Below, in pieces: positions 8,001 through 16,394 of a DNA stretch of 34,690 bases; the first letter of the stretch is position 1; each line of letters begins with the position of its first letter. Below the pieces are notes generated by a model, which did no database searches, had not been told where the DNA came from, and saw only the letters and a list, made by a program, of their open reading frames with translations. The position numbers were made by a program, and so were the translations under genes. This DNA is from CAWFZT01 sp963820415 (lineage in GTDB: Bacteria > Chloroflexota > Anaerolineae > Anaerolineales > Anaerolineaceae): contig CAWFZT010000003.1 in the NCBI GenBank assembly GCA_963820415.1, positions 1 through 34,690 on the forward strand. The letters are read 5' to 3'.

Positions 8001-9507
8001 ATGACCGACTACGATGTGATCGTGATTGGGGCAGGCTGCGGCGGGCTGACCGCCGGGGCGCTGCTGGCCAAATCGGGGCGCAAGGTGCTCGTGCTGGAAC
8101 AAACCGGCTCGATTGGAGGCTGCTGTTCGACCTTCGAAAAAGACGGTTTCCAGTTCGACACGGGCGCTTCGATCCTGGAAGGCGTCGCTACTATAGTCCA
8201 GAAGGTCTTCGAGAAGTTAGGCGCCCGCCTGGAACAAGAACTCGATCTGCTCCCTTGCGACCCAATCTTCAACGTGCTCTATCGCGACGGCGCCCAGGTG
8301 GCTTTCCCGCTTTCTGAGGAAGAAACCAGCCGAAATTATCGCCGCTATGTCACCCCAGGACCGCCAGGGATACCAGCGCTTCGTCGCCCGTTTCGCCAGT
8401 TTTATCGAAGGCGGCGGCGAGGATTTCTTCACCAGTCCGGCCAACACCTTCGGCGATATGCTCGCCCTCATCCGCCAGCGTCCGGTGATCGCCCGCTTCC
8501 TGCCCTTTTTCCTGATGAGCTACCAGGATGTGCTCAACCGCTATTTTAAAGACGAGCGGGTCAAGCAAAGCCTGGCCTACCAATCCTTTTACGCCGGGCA
8601 TCCGCCCGATCTCACCCCGGGCATCTTTGCCTTGATTCCTTATTCCGAGCACAAAGGCGTCTACTATCCGCACGGCGGGATGATCCAGATCCCGCTGGCA
8701 GTGCAACGCTGCGGCGAACGCTTTGGCATGCAGGTGCGCCTGAATACGCGTGTGACGGATGTGATCGTCAACCACGACCGCCGGGCGTGCGGCGTGATCC
8801 TGAAAGATGGAACCCTGCTGTCTGCCAAAGTAATCGTCTCGGATGTCAACGCTAAAACACTCTACCTCAAACTGATCGGTGAAGAACACCTGCCCTGGAT
8901 CGTCAGAAAAGGCATCCGCAGCTACGAAGATTCGCTCAGCATCCTCATGGTTTACCTGGGCATTGATTACGAACCGCCCCTCAAAGCTCACCACACCATT
9001 ATGCCTTTGCCCCTTAATGAGATGGATAATGCCTGGTGGAACCGTTATCGCGCCGGCTACCTGCCCGAAAAACAGTTCGGATTGATCTGCTGGCCTACCC
9101 TCACCGATCCAGGCCTGGCCCCACCGGACTGCCACGTTCTTAACCTGATCCTTTTCGGACCGTATTCTCTGCGCGGAACCAACTGGGACCTGGAAAAGCC
9201 ACGCTTTATTCTGCAGACTATCCGTTGGTTGTCCGAGTTCGCCCTGCCCGGCCTGGCGGAGCACATCGTCACCGCCGATATGGCCACCCCGCTGGATTAC
9301 GAGCGCCGGCTGGGGCTGCCCGGCGGTGGCATTTATGGCCTGCAGCAAGACCTTACCGCCGAGGCGGTCTTCCGCCCGGCCTCGAAATCCAAGTGCATCC
9401 AGGGCCTTTACCTGACCGGCGCCTCCACACACCCGGGCGGCGGCGTCCCCACCACTATGGGCTCCGGTATCATCGCTGCCGACCTGATCGAAAAATATGA
9501 ACCATGA
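8001..9507 (+). CDS. Phytoene-desaturase-like FAD-dependent oxidoreductase, one frameshift
   Basis: The protein opens MTDYDVIVIGAGCGGLTAGALLAKSGRKVLVLEQ, a perfect FAD-binding GxGxxG Rossmann fold, followed by GGCCSTFEKDGFQFDTGAS as in the CrtI/CrtN/retinol-saturase group. Near the end it has GLYLTGASTHPGGGVPTTMGSG, the group's second FAD signature. Frame one runs 8001 to about 8336 and frame two to 9507. Removing one T at 8336-8337 gives SRNIAAMSPQDRQGY and a continuous 501-residue protein, near the family's usual size. No carotenoid genes accompany it, so the substrate is probably not phytoene; flavin-dependent desaturation or oxidation is all that can be inferred. The stop overlaps the next start (ATGA at 9504-9507), indicating translational coupling to the SDR. 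Confidence 0.82.
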
Positions 9508-10331
9508 CCCATCAGAATAAGGACATCGCCGCTTTCTATCACTCTATCCATCCCTGCTACCCTGAGCTCAAAGGCCAGGTAGCCATCGTCACCGGCTCAG
9601 CCCGCGGCATCGGTAAAGGGATTGCCCTGCGCCTGGCGCGGGAAGGTATGAAAATAGTTGTTCACGGACACCTGCCGGCGGAAGCCGAAACCACCGCGGC
9701 TCAGTTGGCCAGCCTGGGCGCCGAAGTGCTGGCGGTCACGGCTAATTTCCGCCAGGAAACCGAAATTTACCGCCTTTTCGACGAAACGATGCAGTCCTTC
9801 GGCAAGCTGGACCTGCTGGTGAACAACGCCGCCGAATTGGGCCGTGGCCCGATGTTTGAGGTGGGCCTGCCACTGTTGGAAGGTGAGATTAGCGTCAACA
9901 TCAAGGGCGCCTACCTGTGCTCCTACCGCGCCGCCGAGATTATGCGGTCCGCCGGAAGTGGTAATATCATCAACATCAGCTCGGTCGGCGGCTTGCGCTC
10001 CCATTGGAGGGGCCTGCCATACGACATGACCAAGGGCGCCCTGGACGCCATGACCCGCGCCATGGCGCTGGAATTGTCAAGATTTGGCATCCGCGTCAAT
10101 GCCATCGCCCCAGGTTTGATTTTTAAAGAGGACGCCGTCTACAATAGAGAGGCTGGTTGGGAGGAGGCCGTCGCCAAACGCATCCCGCTGGCCCGCACCG
10201 GCACACCCCAGGATATCGCCGCCGGGGTAGCCTTCCTGGCTACCCGCCAGGCCAGCTACATCACTGGTCAGGTGATCTACATCGATGGTGGTATCACCGC
10301 CCAACTCTCTCCCCCAGGGCAAGATATCTAA
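9504..10331 (+). CDS. Short-chain dehydrogenase/reductase (SDR)
   Basis: This classical SDR of 275 residues should oxidise an alcohol or reduce a ketone with NAD(P). The cofactor motif TGSARGIGKG is near residue 30, the structural NNAA at 107-110, the catalytic Ser in NIINISSVGG (159-160), and Tyr and Lys in YDMTKGA (173 and 177). A GQVIYIDGGITA end is typical of 3-oxoacyl-ACP reductase and gluconate/glucose dehydrogenase types. An unusual N-terminal tail of about 22 residues precedes the fold. Its ATG overlaps the stop of the FAD oxidoreductase. A sugar or sugar-acid substrate is suggested by the enolase-superfamily dehydratase just downstream (inference). Confidence 0.85.
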   Translation: MTHQNKDIAAFYHSIHPCYPELKGQVAIVTGSARGIGKGIALRLAREGMKIVVHGHLPAEAETTAAQLASLGAEVLAVTANFRQETEIYRLFDETMQSFGKLDLLVNNAAELGRGPMFEVGLPLLEGEISVNIKGAYLCSYRAAEIMRSAGSGNIINISSVGGLRSHWRGLPYDMTKGALDAMTRAMALELSRFGIRVNAIAPGLIFKEDAVYNREAGWEEAVAKRIPLARTGTPQDIAAGVAFLATRQASYITGQVIYIDGGITAQLSPPGQDI

Positions 10332-10343
10332 CAAGGAGCTGTT

Positions 10344-10448
10344 TCATTGCGAATTTTTGTAAAAGATCCTCAGATTTTTGGATGTAAGCGTGCGTACGCA
10401 CGCTTACATCCAAAAATCTGAGTTCTTCCGCGAAATATCCCAGAGATC
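10344..10448. mobile_element. MITE-like palindromic element, copy A (perfect 54-nt hairpin)
   Basis: The core at 10369-10422 is a perfect palindrome with 27-base arms, reading CTCAGATTTTTGG... on each strand and centred on GCGTGCGTACGCACGC. Flanks extend it to about 105 bases, with TCATTG at the left and CCCAGAGA at the right. On both sides lies a direct repeat, CAAGGAGCTGTT at 10332-10343 and CAAGGAGCTTTT at 10449-10460 (11 of 12 identical), as expected for a target-site duplication. The right-hand repeat supplies the ribosome binding site of the downstream dehydratase. A related copy lies at 30012-30119. The element encodes no transposase and must be moved by one elsewhere, if it is mobile. 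It could also act as an mRNA-stabilising hairpin. Confidence 0.7.
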
Positions 10449-10462
10449 CAAGGAGCTTTTAC

Positions 10463-11674
10463 GTGTCAAAACCAATCACAATACAGGATATAAAAACATT
10501 TTTGATCCAGACTGGCAGCGCAGGAATGCGCTTTATCGTGGTCAAGCTGCTTACCTCCGAACCCGGGTTGTACGGCCTGGGCTGCGCCACTTTCACCCAG
10601 CGCTACCACGCCGTGCAGGCTGCCCTCGAATACCATGTCAAGCCCTTCGTGCTGGGTAAAGATGTTTCTCGCATCGAAGAACTTTTCCAGATGAATATGG
10701 TGCAAGGCTACTGGCGCAACGGGCCGGTGCTGAACAACGCCATCTCCGGGATCGACCAGGCCCTGTGGGACATCAAGGGCAAAATGGCCCATATGCCCGT
10801 CTACGACCTGCTGGGCGGCAAATGCCGGGAAGCCGCCGCTGTCTATGCCCATGCTGACGGGCGCGATCCCCAGGAAGTCCTGGATAATGTCCACAAATTC
10901 CAGGAACAGGGCTACCGCTACATCCGCGTCCAGATGGGCGGTTATGGTGGTAAAAGCGGCGAGCTGCCCAAACCAGAGGGCGCGCCCGTGGGACATTACT
11001 ACGATCCGCGGGCTTACTGCCGTAATATGCTCAAGATGATCGAATACGTGCGTAGTCAGGTGGGCGATGAAGTCGAGCTGCTGCACGACGTGCACGAAAG
11101 GTTGTCGCCTATCGATACGGTGCAGTTCGCCAAAGACGTCGAGCCGTTCAAGTTATTCTTCCTGGAAGACTCCCTGGCGCCTGAGGATATCGAGTGGTTC
11201 CGCACTATCCGCCAGCAGTGCGCCACGCCCCTGGCGATGGGCGAGCTGTTCAACAACCCGCACGAGTGGCGCCTGCTCATTGAAGAAAGGCTGATCGACT
11301 TCATCCGCATGCACGTCAGCCAGATGGGCGGCCTCACCCCGGCGCGCAACGCCGCCATTCACGCCCAGGTTTACGGTATCCGCACCGCCTGGCACGGCCC
11401 GGGTGATACCTCGCCGGTCGGGCACGCTGCAAACCTGCACCTTGACCTGTGGGCGCCAAATTTCGGCATCCAGGAATGGGCGCGCTTCGACAACCTGGTC
11501 TATGATATGTTCCCGGGCCTGCCCATCGTGAAAAACGGCTACATGTACCCCAACGACAAACCCGGTCTGGGGATTGATTTCGACGAAAAGCTGGCCGCCA
11601 GGTATCCCTGCGTCGACGAGGTCGACGAATGGACCCAAACCCGCCTTCCGGATGGCGGGCCGACCCGCCCATGA
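10463..11674 (+). CDS. Enolase-superfamily sugar-acid dehydratase (ManD/RspA type, probable mannonate or gluconate dehydratase)
   Basis: The 403-residue protein should dehydrate a C6 sugar acid to a 2-keto-3-deoxy acid using Mg2+. The metal ligands are visible: D209 in LLHDVHERLSP, E235 in FFLED and E261 in MGELFNNP. The catalytic HGPGD (H311), with RMHVSQMGGLTPARN, GIRTAWHGPGDTSPVGHAA and GIQEW, is the ManD-subgroup signature. R155 and Y161 match the general-base region. The start is GTG 10463 with AAGGAG seven bases upstream; that site lies in the direct repeat flanking palindromic element A. Mannonate and gluconate dehydratases in this subgroup cannot be told apart by eye, so no gene symbol is given. 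The SDR upstream could supply the sugar acid. Confidence 0.82.
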   Translation: MSKPITIQDIKTFLIQTGSAGMRFIVVKLLTSEPGLYGLGCATFTQRYHAVQAALEYHVKPFVLGKDVSRIEELFQMNMVQGYWRNGPVLNNAISGIDQALWDIKGKMAHMPVYDLLGGKCREAAAVYAHADGRDPQEVLDNVHKFQEQGYRYIRVQMGGYGGKSGELPKPEGAPVGHYYDPRAYCRNMLKMIEYVRSQVGDEVELLHDVHERLSPIDTVQFAKDVEPFKLFFLEDSLAPEDIEWFRTIRQQCATPLAMGELFNNPHEWRLLIEERLIDFIRMHVSQMGGLTPARNAAIHAQVYGIRTAWHGPGDTSPVGHAANLHLDLWAPNFGIQEWARFDNLVYDMFPGLPIVKNGYMYPNDKPGLGIDFDEKLAARYPCVDEVDEWTQTRLPDGGPTRP

Positions 11675-11854
11675 CTCCGCCATCCTGCTCAAGCCTGCAT
11701 ACGTGCATGCGGTGATACAAAACCTCCACAAAGTGGTATTTTTGATCCCTGGCTATTTCGTTGTCCCCAAAGAACAGGGATAAGGCAACAAACGCATCCC
11801 TTTTACAATTTGTTATTTCACTCTATTAGCATTATGATGGAGGGGGAGGGATTG

Positions 11855-12736
11855 ATGGCATTTTTCCTAAAGCGCATCAGTGTCAAATGGATAATCGCGA
11901 TTGTGTTTGTGATTTTATTCCTTCTGTCGACTTGGGTAGTTTATTTGCGTGCACCTGTCAGTGGTGATTGGCATCCTGGAGTCACCGTATCAATTGGCGT
12001 GGATTGGAAAGGTACGTTTCGTCCTGCTGTGTTCAAAATGTTATCTGGTGAATCTCCGAATGAACAACCTGCTTTTAACCCTCCCTGGATATTTATTCTG
12101 CTGCTCCCATTTGCATTGTTGCCACCTGCATTAGGGACCGCTGCCATTTTTACGCTTGGGCTATTTGTCCCGACTTGGGCCGCAATCCGAGCCGGCGCAA
12201 AACCACTGATAGCTGCTGCTTTTACTATCTCTCCGCTGGTTCTTGGGAATGCGCAAAATGGCAATATTGATTGGATGGTCCTGCTAGGCGCTACCCTTCC
12301 ACCACAATTTGGCTTATTCTTGGTGCTGGCAAAACCCCAAATTGGGGTGGGTATCGCCCTTTTCTGGTTGGTCGAGGCATGGCGAATTGGCGGCGTGAAG
12401 CAGGTCGCAAGAATTTTTGGCCCGGTAACAGTTGCATTTCTGCTATCCTTTGGGTTGTATGGTATGTGGCCGTTACAATCTCTTGGAATGCTAAGAACAG
12501 CCTCTTATAATATCTCCGCCTGGCCGTACTCAATTCCTTTTGGATTTGCACTGTTACTCCATGCCATCCGCTCCCATTCACTAAAACCTGCTATTATCGC
12601 CTCTCCGTTAATTTCTCCCTATATGATGTTGCATTCCTGGTCGATTGCCCTGTTTGGTATTTTGAATACACAACTTGAGTTCTGGTTTGCCTGGGTTTTC
12701 CTGTGGATAATGCGATTTGTATACCATGTCATTTAA
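11855..12736 (+). CDS. Polytopic membrane protein, glycosyltransferase-87-like (DUF2029)
   Basis: ATG 11855 directly follows GGAGGGGGAGGG. The open frame extends back to 11810, but that start has no ribosome binding site. The 293-residue product is almost wholly hydrophobic, with about eight or nine predicted membrane helices. The pattern NPPWIFILLLPFALLPP after the first large loop, then GNAQNGNIDWMVLLG and LAKPQIGVGIALFWL, resembles the GT87/DUF2029 group of polyprenyl-phosphate-mannose-dependent mannosyltransferases. It is shorter than the usual 400 or so residues and may represent a compact branch. Its base composition is more AT-rich than its neighbours. The role in envelope glycan assembly is inferred from the family resemblance only. 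Confidence 0.55.
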   Translation: MAFFLKRISVKWIIAIVFVILFLLSTWVVYLRAPVSGDWHPGVTVSIGVDWKGTFRPAVFKMLSGESPNEQPAFNPPWIFILLLPFALLPPALGTAAIFTLGLFVPTWAAIRAGAKPLIAAAFTISPLVLGNAQNGNIDWMVLLGATLPPQFGLFLVLAKPQIGVGIALFWLVEAWRIGGVKQVARIFGPVTVAFLLSFGLYGMWPLQSLGMLRTASYNISAWPYSIPFGFALLLHAIRSHSLKPAIIASPLISPYMMLHSWSIALFGILNTQLEFWFAWVFLWIMRFVYHVI

Positions 12737-12780
12737 TACTGCTATTTTCTCCTGGTGCAGTTTGAAATAAATAGGCCAGC

Positions 12781-12809
12781 TTGACCATAAAATACGCTTA
12801 TGTTATTAT
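12781..12809 (+). promoter_or_regulatory. Sigma-70-type promoter for the LysM/M23 gene
   Basis: TTGACC (12781-12786) is followed after exactly 17 bases by TATTAT (12804-12809), preceded by TGT, which also makes an extended -10. Both hexamers differ from consensus at one base. The expected start of transcription near 12816 lies just upstream of GAGG and the ATG at 12830. Confidence 0.7.
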
Positions 12810-12829
12810 GAGACCAGAGGAAAACGCAG

Positions 12830-14023
12830 ATGCAGGCAGACCGCATCAATTCGCAGCCTGAAAACCAAAGCGACGAAAACAAATCTACGAAACCTCCATT
12901 AAGCTGGACCCGGGTTTGGGAATATTTGGTGCGCCTGGGCCTTGGGGAAGTAACCCTGCGGGTCGGCACCGGCCTGGTTTCGTTTGTGCTGGTGCTCCTG
13001 GTGATATGGGTGATGGGCAACTTTTACCTGAAGGGCCAGGCGGCGCCCAGTGACCAGTCCGCCTTGGCGGCTCCCCTGCCCAAACCAACGGCGACTTTAC
13101 CACCCCCACAGATGGTTAAAAGCAACCTGCAGAATTGGGCCGGAGGAATTTCCCGGCAAGCCATCTTGCATACCATCCTTCCGCAGCGCCCGCGCTTCGA
13201 GGTGGTGCAATATCTGGTGCAAAAAGGCGATACGGTTATTGGCATCGCCCAGAAATATGGCCTGAAACCGGAAACTATCTTATGGGGAAACTATTATATT
13301 TTAGGGGATAACCCCGACCGCCTGGCGCCAGGCCAGAAGCTCAACATCCTGCCGGTAGACGGCATCTATTATGAATGGCACGCCGGGGACGGCCTGAATG
13401 GCGTGGCCAAATTTTACGGGGTCTCGACGGATGTCATTGTCAACTGGCCGGGTAACCACCTGGACACCAAATCCTTGGGAGATTTTGCCCATCCGAATAT
13501 TAAAACCGGGACATGGATTATGATCCCAGGCGGCCAGCGCGCTTTCATCACCTTGAGCGCCCCACGCATCACACGGACCAACCCGGCTGTTGCCAAGGTT
13601 TTCGGACCGGGCTTCTGTAGTAAAGTTAATGATGGCCCGATTGGCACCGGGACGTTCATCTGGCCGACTACCGAAAAGTATCTCTCCGGCTATGATTATT
13701 CGCCGGAAACAAACCATTGGGGGATCGATATTGCCGGGAGGACGGGCAACCCGATCTACGCCGCCGATAACGGTGTGGTGGTGTATGCCGGCTGGAATGA
13801 GTGGGGGTATGGAAACGTGGTGGTCATCGACCATGGCAATGGCTGGCAAACGTTGTATGCCCATTTGAGCGCCATGAGCGTGCAGTGCGGCACTTCCGTT
13901 AACCAGGGCAGCACGATTGCCCAGGTGGGCAGCACGGGGGCATCCTCCGGGCTGCAACTGTATTTTGAAATGCTCAGCGACAAATACGGCCGCGTCAATC
14001 CCTGGAATTATCTGCAAAAGTAA
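12830..14023 (+). CDS. Membrane-anchored LysM / M23 (LytM) family protein with degenerate zinc site
   Basis: This is a 397-residue cell-wall protein. Residues 40-67 form a membrane helix, followed by a Pro/Ala-rich linker. Two LysM-like peptidoglycan-binding repeats follow: VVQYLVQKGDTVIGIAQKYGL near 125-175, and YEWHAGDGLNGVAKFYGVS near 180-235. A LytM/peptidase M23 domain runs from about 285 to 390. In that domain H296 and D300 (NHWGIDIAG) and H345 (TLYAHLS) are present. The final H-x-H motif, normally HLHFE, reads LQLYFE (Q376, Y378), so one zinc ligand and one catalytic His are lost. That makes it a candidate non-catalytic LytM, like EnvC or NlpD, which activate amidases. Start ATG 12830 has GAGG upstream and its own promoter. 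Confidence 0.85.
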   Translation: MQADRINSQPENQSDENKSTKPPLSWTRVWEYLVRLGLGEVTLRVGTGLVSFVLVLLVIWVMGNFYLKGQAAPSDQSALAAPLPKPTATLPPPQMVKSNLQNWAGGISRQAILHTILPQRPRFEVVQYLVQKGDTVIGIAQKYGLKPETILWGNYYILGDNPDRLAPGQKLNILPVDGIYYEWHAGDGLNGVAKFYGVSTDVIVNWPGNHLDTKSLGDFAHPNIKTGTWIMIPGGQRAFITLSAPRITRTNPAVAKVFGPGFCSKVNDGPIGTGTFIWPTTEKYLSGYDYSPETNHWGIDIAGRTGNPIYAADNGVVVYAGWNEWGYGNVVVIDHGNGWQTLYAHLSAMSVQCGTSVNQGSTIAQVGSTGASSGLQLYFEMLSDKYGRVNPWNYLQK

Positions 14024-14090
14024 TCGGGCGTCAAGTCGCGTCCTATTTTTCTGTCTTTTTCACAACTTAATGCACTTCCCGGAGGAACCC

Positions 14091-15938
14091 ATGCTGCCTG
14101 CTTCTCTTACCCTTCTTCCTAACCCACGCAACATGTCCCTGCTTGAAGAGCGGTATTCATTGCAACCTGGCAAACTGATTCAGCTCGACAGCCCGGACCC
14201 ATACAGCCTTCTTTTCACTGCGGAGAGATTCCAGCAGACCCTGCAAACCAACCTGGGGTTGAGCTGGCAGACTGCGGCAGGCTGGGCGATGCCGAAGGCC
14301 GGCGTGAGCCTGTCGTTGAGCATCGTCCCCCATCTGGTAATCCATCCGCAGGGCTACCGGCTGGAAATCACATCCCAGGGGATAAGCCTGAGGGGGCATG
14401 ATGCGGCGGGTGTTTTTTATGGGGTGTGCACGCTGAACCAGCTTCTCTCCCAGGTAGACGACGGCAGCCTGCCCTGCCTTGTGGTGGAAGACTGGCCGGA
14501 TTTTCCCGCCCGGGGAGTGATGCTAGACATCAGCCGCACCAAGGTGCCTCAAATGAAGACGCTCTACGACCTGGTCGACCGGCTGGCGTCCTGGAAAATC
14601 AATCAGCTCCAGCTCTACACCGAGCACACTTTTACTTATCACAACCACCCCCAGGTCTGGGAAAATGCCTCGCCCATGACCGGCGAGGAAATCCTGACGC
14701 TGGATGCTTACTGCCAGGAACGCTTCATCGAACTGGTGCCCAACCAGAATTCTTTCGGGCACCTGGCCCGCTGGCTCACGCTGCCGCGTTATGCGCCCCT
14801 GGCCGAAGTGACCGGCAAATTCACCGGCCCGTGGGGAGAAATGCAGGGGCCCTTCAGTCTTTCACCGGCTAACCCGGGCAGCCTGGAGCTGGTGCGCAGC
14901 CTGTACGATGAGCTGCTGCCGCATTTTTCCAGCCGCATGTTCAATGTGGGCTGCGACGAGACGATTGACCTGGGTTTGGGCCAGAGCAAACAACTGTGCG
15001 AGGAACGCGGCGTGAACCGGGTTTACCTGGATTTCCTACTCAAGATCTACGCCGACGTCTCACGGCGCGGTTTCAAGATGCAGTTCTGGGGCGATATTAT
15101 CGTCCAGGCGCCCGAGCTGGTGCCTGAGCTGCCAGCGGACAGCATCGCTCTCGAATGGGGATACGAAGCTAACCATCCTTTCAGCGAGCATGGCAGGCTT
15201 TTTGCGACCACTGGGATCCCTTTTTACGTTTGCCCGGGTACCTCTTCCTGGAACAGCATCGCCGGGCGCACGGACAATGCCATCGCCAACCTGCTCAATG
15301 CCGCCGAAAATGGCTTGAAACACGGAGCCATTGGCTATCTGATCACGGATTGGGGCGACAGCGGCCACTGGCAGACCTGGCCGGTCAGCTTCCTGGGTTT
15401 TGCCGTAGGAGCAGCTTACGCCTGGAACCTGGAAAACAACCGCAAGCTGGACGTGCCGGAAGCGCTCAGCCGCTTTGCCTTCAACGATCCGGCGAAGGTA
15501 ATGGGAAAGCTGGCTTACGAGCTGGGTAACGTCTACCTGGCGCCTGGGATCGCCCTTCACAATACCTCGGCCTTGTTTGGCGTGATGCAGCGCTCTCTCG
15601 AGGAAATCGCCGCTTATCCGGGGATCATCCCGGCCCCGTTCCAGCAAAGCCTGAAAGTCATCGACCAGGCTTCAAGCCACCTGGGGCAGGATCAGAGCCA
15701 ACGTCAGGATGCTGCGTTGATCCGGCGCGAGTTCACCCTGGCGGTCCACATGCTGCGGCATGCCTGCCAGCGCGGGCTGCTGGCCCTGGAAGCGGATGCA
15801 GGCCAGAAAGTGAGCCAGTCAAGATCGCTCAGCCAGGATTTGGATGAGTTGCTGAACGAATACAAGGCGATCTGGCTGGAGCGCAACCGGCCCGGCGGCC
15901 TGGAAGAGAGCCTGTCTTATTTCAAAACACCAGGGTAA
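14091..15938 (+). CDS. Glycoside hydrolase family 20 beta-N-acetylhexosaminidase-like protein
   Basis: The 615-residue protein has an N-terminal GH20b-like alpha/beta domain (residues 20-130, ending LVVEDWPDFPARGVMLDISR), then a TIM barrel. The barrel carries the GH20 Asp-Glu pair, D289-E290, in RMFNVGCDETIDLG; the Glu is the acid/base and the Asp positions the substrate acetamido group. W-rich segments (LITDWGDSGHWQTWP) line the sugar site. No signal peptide is evident, so it may act on imported chito-oligosaccharides or muropeptides in the cytoplasm. The start ATG 14091 has GGAGGAA just upstream; the frame is open earlier to 13917, but that overlaps the M23 gene. With nagA and pfkB it makes a coherent GlcNAc route. 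Confidence 0.85.
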   Translation: MLPASLTLLPNPRNMSLLEERYSLQPGKLIQLDSPDPYSLLFTAERFQQTLQTNLGLSWQTAAGWAMPKAGVSLSLSIVPHLVIHPQGYRLEITSQGISLRGHDAAGVFYGVCTLNQLLSQVDDGSLPCLVVEDWPDFPARGVMLDISRTKVPQMKTLYDLVDRLASWKINQLQLYTEHTFTYHNHPQVWENASPMTGEEILTLDAYCQERFIELVPNQNSFGHLARWLTLPRYAPLAEVTGKFTGPWGEMQGPFSLSPANPGSLELVRSLYDELLPHFSSRMFNVGCDETIDLGLGQSKQLCEERGVNRVYLDFLLKIYADVSRRGFKMQFWGDIIVQAPELVPELPADSIALEWGYEANHPFSEHGRLFATTGIPFYVCPGTSSWNSIAGRTDNAIANLLNAAENGLKHGAIGYLITDWGDSGHWQTWPVSFLGFAVGAAYAWNLENNRKLDVPEALSRFAFNDPAKVMGKLAYELGNVYLAPGIALHNTSALFGVMQRSLEEIAAYPGIIPAPFQQSLKVIDQASSHLGQDQSQRQDAALIRREFTLAVHMLRHACQRGLLALEADAGQKVSQSRSLSQDLDELLNEYKAIWLERNRPGGLEESLSYFKTPG

Positions 15939-15971
15939 TTGAGCCGGCCAGGGCAGCCGTGCGGCTGGCGC

Positions 15972-16379
15972 TCAGGGCTGTACGACCGTAATCCGGCCGG
16001 ACTGTTCCCCGGCGCTGTGGTCGAGCGGCGAGCAGATCACCTGGTACTCACCCGCGGCTGCCGGGGTATTGAACTGCAGGGAAGCGGAAGCGCCAGCGGC
16101 AACCTGTTGAGCAAAAAAGACGTTGGCGGCGTCGCTGGCGTCAAAAGGTGGGGTGACCGGCCTGCCCATCATGATCCAGGTATAGTCCTTCAAAGCTTTA
16201 TTGACGAGTTTTAATAAAATAACCTGACCGGCTGGCACCCTCCATTCCATGGGATGGCAGCCGCTCTGGGTGATTTGCACGTCAACTACGCTGGTAAGGG
16301 GAAGCTGGTCTGAACTGCAGGCCGCCAGCCAGACTACCAGTAGGAACAGACAGCCCCGGAGATAAATCGTTTGCCGCAT
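15972..16379 (-). CDS. Small cupredoxin-like lipoprotein
   Basis: This 135-residue protein has a signal peptide ending in a lipobox (LVVWLAACSS), so it is lipid-anchored outside the membrane. A cupredoxin-type beta fold follows, with VQITQSGCHPMEWRVPAGQVILLKLVNKA and a closing AAGEYQVICSPLDHSAGEQSGRITV. The Cys and His of ICSPLDH match two copper ligands of plastocyanin-like proteins. The usual first His (in the N-x-x-x-x-H region) is not seen at KDYTW, and the axial Met position reads Gln. Copper binding is therefore doubtful and the protein may be a degenerate or stellacyanin-like (Gln axial) variant. It follows the transglycosylase on the same strand with 15 bases between. Confidence 0.7.
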   Translation of the reverse strand: MRQTIYLRGCLFLLVVWLAACSSDQLPLTSVVDVQITQSGCHPMEWRVPAGQVILLKLVNKALKDYTWIMMGRPVTPPFDASDAANVFFAQQVAAGASASLQFNTPAAAGEYQVICSPLDHSAGEQSGRITVVQP

Positions 16380-16394
16380 GTTTTAAATTGTACC

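Noticed and set aside
8350..9432. 360-codon open frame on the minus strand
   Set aside because: It lies wholly antisense to the FAD oxidoreductase, whose motifs are unmistakable; long antisense frames are common in GC-rich genes with strong codon bias.
10378..10659. ORF spanning the palindrome
   Set aside because: It reads through the hairpin and overlaps the dehydratase in another frame; no motif.
13917..14090. Upstream extension of the GH20 frame
   Set aside because: It overlaps the LysM/M23 gene; ATG 14091 has a clear GGAGG site.
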